Source: Hominifimenecus microfluidus (GTDB taxonomy: Bacteria > Bacillota > Clostridia > Lachnospirales > Lachnospiraceae). Taken from it: DNA of 64,000 nt. The notes beneath the pieces are model-generated. The model did not search any database. It was not told the origin of the DNA and saw nothing but the letters and a program-made list of their open reading frames with translations. Where the stretch lies: the NCBI GenBank assembly GCA_020687485.1, contig JAJEQR010000009.1, forward strand, positions 1-64,000, read 5' to 3'. A program made the translations under genes and the position numbers. Shown piece after piece: positions 60,592 through 64,000 of this stretch (its first letter is position 1; the number at the start of each line of letters is the position of its first letter).

Positions 60592-62046
60592 ATGTCTGAT
60601 AAGATAAGAACTCGTTTTGCGCCTAGCCCGACCGGACGCATGCATGTGGGAAACCTGAGAACGGCATTATATGCTTACCTGATCGCCAAGCACCAGGGGG
60701 GCGACTTCATTCTCCGTATCGAGGATACGGACCAGGAGCGCTATGTAGAGGGCGCGGTGGATATTATTTATCGCACGCTGGAGAAGACCGGTCTGGTTCA
60801 CGATGAAGGCCCGGACAAGGATAAAGGCTGCGGTCCCTATGTGCAGAGCGAGCGCCAGGCGTCCGGCATCTATCTGGAGTACGCGAAGAAGCTGATCGAG
60901 AAAGGCGAGGCCTATTATTGCTTCTGTGATAAGGAGAGACTGGATTCCCTTCGTCAGAGCATCGATGGCAAGGAAGTATCCATTTACGATAAGCACTGCC
61001 TCCATCTGAGTAAGGAGGAAGTAGAGGCGAATCTGTTAGCAGGCAAACCCTACGTTATCCGCCAGAATATTCCGAGAGAGGGAACCACAATGTTCCATGA
61101 CGAGATCTACGGCGATATCACGGTTCCCAACGCGGAGCTGGACGATATGATCCTGATCAAGTCGGACGGATATCCTACGTATAATTTTGCAAATGTTGTG
61201 GACGACCATCTCATGCACATCACGCATGTGGTACGCGGCAATGAGTACCTGTCCTCTTCTCCGAAGTATACCCGCCTGTACGCGGCGTTCGGATGGGAGG
61301 AGCCGGTATACGTACACTGCCCGCTGATCACGGATGAGAACCATCAGAAACTCAGCAAGAGAAGCGGTCATGCCTCCTATGAGGATCTGATTGAGCAGGG
61401 CTTCGTGAATGAGGCGGTTGTGAACTATGTGGCGCTTCTTGGCTGGAGCCCGGAGGATAACCGCGAGATCTTCACACTTCCGGAGCTGGTGGAGGCGTTC
61501 GACTATCATCACATCAGTAAGTCTCCGGCTGTCTTTGATATGCAGAAGCTGCGCTGGATGAACGGCGAGTACATTAAGTCAATGGATGATGAGGCGTACT
61601 ATGAGCGCGCTCTGCCCGTGATCCGTTCCGTGATCACGAAAGACATCGACCTGAAGGCGATCGCAGATTTGATGAAGACTCGTATCGAAGTCTTCCCGGA
61701 TATCACAGAGCCGATCGGCTTCTTCGAGGAGCTGCCGGAGTATGATGTGGCGATGTATACGCACAAGAAGATGAAGACGAACTCTGAGAATTCTCTGGTT
61801 GCCCTGCAGGAGCTGCTTCCCCGTCTGGAAGCGCTGGATGATTTCAGCGGAGAATCTCTGAAGAATCTGGTGACGGAGTATGTGGCGGAGAAGGGCATCA
61901 AGAATGGCCAGGCGCTGTGGCCGCTGCGTACGGCGGTCTCCGGCAGACAGATGACGCCGGGAGGCGCTTACGAGATCATGGAGATCCTTGGCAAGGAAGA
62001 GAGCCTGCAGCGTATCCGCAAGGGAATCGAACTCTTATGCCAGTAA
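60592..62046 (+). CDS. gltX: Glutamate--tRNA ligase
   Basis: A 484-aa class I aminoacyl-tRNA synthetase charging tRNA-Glu (and, in organisms with GatCAB, tRNA-Gln). The HIGH-type motif is [15 protein letters not shown] near residue 10-24, and the KMSKS-type motif is [12 protein letters not shown]. The anticodon-binding helical domain occupies the last 150 residues. ATG 60592 follows AAAGGAGAGA; the in-frame ATG at 60541 lies at the predicted transcription start. The stop overlaps the downstream helicase gene by 10 nt. Confidence 0.95.
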   Translation: MSDKIRTRFAPSPTGRMHVGNLRTALYAYLIAKHQGGDFILRIEDTDQERYVEGAVDIIYRTLEKTGLVHDEGPDKDKGCGPYVQSERQASGIYLEYAKKLIEKGEAYYCFCDKERLDSLRQSIDGKEVSIYDKHCLHLSKEEVEANLLAGKPYVIRQNIPREGTTMFHDEIYGDITVPNAELDDMILIKSDGYPTYNFANVVDDHLMHITHVVRGNEYLSSSPKYTRLYAAFGWEEPVYVHCPLITDENHQKLSKRSGHASYEDLIEQGFVNEAVVNYVALLGWSPEDNREIFTLPELVEAFDYHHISKSPAVFDMQKLRWMNGEYIKSMDDEAYYERALPVIRSVITKDIDLKAIADLMKTRIEVFPDITEPIGFFEELPEYDVAMYTHKKMKTNSENSLVALQELLPRLEALDDFSGESLKNLVTEYVAEKGIKNGQALWPLRTAVSGRQMTPGGAYEIMEILGKEESLQRIRKGIELLCQ

Positions 62047-63962
62047 ATCCAGCACAAAAAGAAGCTATTTTATTCGGAGAAGGGCCTGCCATGGTACTGG
62101 CAGGTCCCGGTTCCGGAAAGACGACCGTGATTACACACCGGATTCGCCGACTGATCGGAGCGGGCGGTGTGGATCCGGCCTCGATTCTGGTTATCACATT
62201 TACAAAGGCAGCGGCACTGCAGATGCAGGAACGCTTCTTTCGTCTGATGGAGGGACAGTGTCCTCCGGTTGTTTTTGGCACATTTCATGCCGTTTTCTTT
62301 AAAATTCTGAAATACGCATACAATTACAAGGGAAATCAGGTGCTTCCTCCGGAACGGCGTATGGCGCTTCTGCGGGAGGTCTTCGCACAGTGCCGTACCG
62401 AACTGGAAGTGGAGGATGAGAATGAATTCCTTATGGAGATCGGCAATGAGATCAGTGCAGTAAAAGGAGAAGGGATCGAGATCGGAAATTATCACTCGAA
62501 GAGCTGCCCGAGCGATGTCTTTGAGCGGATTTTCAGAGGCTATAATGAAGGTCTGCGCCGTGCAGGTCTGCTGGATTTCGATGATATGGTAGGCATGTGC
62601 TACGAACTCTTCCTGGCGCGAAAGGATATTCTCCTCGCCTGGCAGAAGAAATACCGCTATATTCTGATCGATGAGTTCCAGGATATCAATCTCCTACAAT
62701 ATCAGGTGGTGAGGATGCTGGCGGCGCCGGAGAATAATTTGTTTATCGTGGGAGATGACGACCAGTCGATTTATCGCTTTCGCGGCGCGCGCCCGGAGAT
62801 TATGCTGCATTTCCCGGAGGATTATCCGGACTGCCGGAAGATTCTGCTGAATGTGAATTATCGCTCGGTAAAGCCTGTCGTGGATCATGCCGGTCTTCTG
62901 ATCGGCCAGAACGAGACCCGTTACCGCAAGGCACTTACCTCTGCGAGAGGAGAAGGGCCGGAACCGGTCTTTGCGCAGGTGAAGAATCTGCAGGAGGAGA
63001 ATGATCGGGTGATGCGGGAACTACAGCAATACCACAGGAACGGAATTCCCTGGGAGCAGATGGCGCTTCTCTACCGGACGAACCAGAATCCGCGGGCAAT
63101 GGTGGAGCAGCTGATGCGGATGAATCTGCCATTCCGCATGAAGGATGTGGTTCCCAGCCTGTATGATCACTGGATCGCTGGCGATATGATCACCTATATG
63201 CTGGTAGCAGCAGGAAGCCGGAAGCGTGCGGATATCATACGTATTATCAACCGGCCGAAGCGCTATATCGCCCGGGCGGCATTTATGGAAGAAACTGTGG
63301 ATCTGGAGAAATTAAAAGAGTATTACAAGGATAAGGAGTATATTGTGGAGCGGTTGGATCGCTTCGAATATGATCTGCGGATGCTGCGGAAGATGGCTCC
63401 TTATGCGGCGATCAATTATATCCGTCACGGGATGGGCTACGATGATTTTCTGAAAGAATATGCAGAGTTTCGCCGGATGAAGCCGGACGAGTTGTATGAG
63501 ATTGCGGATGAGCTGCAGGAGAGAGCAGCGGGCTTCCGTACACTTTCGGAGTGGCTTGCGGATATTGCGGAATATAACCGGAAGATGAAGGAGCAGAAAG
63601 AGGAGGCGAAGCAGAACGCGGGGACCGGGATTAACGTCGCCACGATGCACGGTTCCAAAGGGCTGGAATACGAAGTGGTCTATATTCTGGATGCGAATGA
63701 GGGGATTACTCCTCATAAGAGGTCAATGCTCCCCGAAGAGATCGAGGAGGAACGGCGCCTGTTCTATGTAGCCATGACGAGAGCAAAGACGCACTTGCAT
63801 ATTTACTGGACCGAAGAACATTATAATAAGAAGCTGCCGGTCTCAAGATTTGTGAAAGAGGCGGGTGGATTGAGTACTCAGGCTTCGGAAACCCGAAGAA
63901 GCGATGAAAGAATTGCAGGAGTGAAGAGTGCGACCGCCGGAATTGCACGGAAGATAGAATGA
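62037..63962 (+). CDS. UvrD/Rep-family ATP-dependent DNA helicase
   Basis: A 641-aa superfamily 1A helicase. Motifs in order: Q-like NPAQKEAI, Walker [11 protein letters not shown] (near residues 22-31), Ia [18 protein letters not shown] (near 211), [38 protein letters not shown] and [17 protein letters not shown]. It is shorter than PcrA/UvrD (about 720-750 aa) because the C-terminal tail is minimal. Start ATG 62037 overlaps gltX, so translation is coupled. Likely role is DNA repair or replication-conflict resolution; whether it is the main UvrD/PcrA of this genome is unclear. Confidence 0.9.
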   Translation: MPVNPAQKEAILFGEGPAMVLAGPGSGKTTVITHRIRRLIGAGGVDPASILVITFTKAAALQMQERFFRLMEGQCPPVVFGTFHAVFFKILKYAYNYKGNQVLPPERRMALLREVFAQCRTELEVEDENEFLMEIGNEISAVKGEGIEIGNYHSKSCPSDVFERIFRGYNEGLRRAGLLDFDDMVGMCYELFLARKDILLAWQKKYRYILIDEFQDINLLQYQVVRMLAAPENNLFIVGDDDQSIYRFRGARPEIMLHFPEDYPDCRKILLNVNYRSVKPVVDHAGLLIGQNETRYRKALTSARGEGPEPVFAQVKNLQEENDRVMRELQQYHRNGIPWEQMALLYRTNQNPRAMVEQLMRMNLPFRMKDVVPSLYDHWIAGDMITYMLVAAGSRKRADIIRIINRPKRYIARAAFMEETVDLEKLKEYYKDKEYIVERLDRFEYDLRMLRKMAPYAAINYIRHGMGYDDFLKEYAEFRRMKPDELYEIADELQERAAGFRTLSEWLADIAEYNRKMKEQKEEAKQNAGTGINVATMHGSKGLEYEVVYILDANEGITPHKRSMLPEEIEEERRLFYVAMTRAKTHLHIYWTEEHYNKKLPVSRFVKEAGGLSTQASETRRSDERIAGVKSATAGIARKIE

Positions 63963-64000
63963 AGGAAAAATAGAGAAAAGCAAAGAAAATACAGAAAGAA

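Overview
The window looks like a chromosomal segment of a Gram-positive anaerobe of the class Clostridia, most likely family Lachnospiraceae. Coding GC is close to 50-55 percent by eye and Shine-Dalgarno (SD) sites are strong AGGAGG types. A SigG-type sporulation sigma factor, a MurE/MurF pair, a K+-dependent membrane pyrophosphatase, oxygen-independent metabolism (ferredoxin, radical SAM, URO-D methyltransferase-like proteins) and SdpR/SdpI proteins all fit. No rRNA, tRNA, CRISPR array or prophage was seen. All calls come from reading the sequence; no database search was run.

Layout. 0-0.2 kb: start of an IS3-type transposase gene at the left edge. 0.2-6 kb: a YkgJ-like protein, then an arabinose operon araA-araB-araD closed by a hairpin terminator, then a PdaA-like deacetylase. 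6-9 kb: an M32 carboxypeptidase and a lactonase, separated by a highly structured palindromic element. 9-17 kb: a catabolic-looking cluster (MFS transporter, sigma-54 activator with PrpR-type sensor, MatC-like carrier, serine hydrolase, alpha/beta hydrolase) with a recognisable sigma-54 promoter and five upstream TGAGACA repeats. 17-24 kb: an AT-richer block with a BlaI/BlaR1-type pair, a small secreted protein, a lipoprotein, three membrane proteins and an ABC ATPase. The blaI and secreted-protein genes share an 18/21-nt promoter/operator-like motif, so I read the block as one regulon. 24-26.5 kb: a C-terminally short AAA-ATPase-like gene, a 60-bp-period tandem repeat and an orphan sdpR-sdpI pair. 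26.5-30.4 kb: polyamine importer potABCD with a short leader hairpin. 30.4-38.4 kb: small housekeeping genes, TrkA/TrkH potassium uptake and, divergently, the membrane pyrophosphatase.

38.4-47.3 kb: a core run ftsK-murE-murF-priA-def-ferredoxin (cell division, peptidoglycan precursors, replication restart, N-terminal processing). 47.3-52.2 kb: TetR regulator, MntP-like membrane protein, radical SAM protein, and a divergent LysR/aroD pair. 52.3-59 kb: a minus-strand set of MFS transporter, two paralogous URO-D-family proteins and a PucR-type regulator, with a divergent YjiH-like membrane protein. 59-60.4 kb: a SigG-like sigma factor lacking its N-terminal third, directly downstream of a RelQ-type alarmone synthetase. 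60.5-64 kb: gltX overlapping a UvrD-type helicase gene.

The strongest candidates for undescribed biology are the BlaI/BlaR1-controlled secreted-protein/lipoprotein/ABC cluster (17.0-23.9 kb), the structured element at 7.7-7.9 kb, the sigma-54 cluster at 9-17 kb, the SigG/RelQ junction, and the paired URO-D proteins with their own regulator and transporter.
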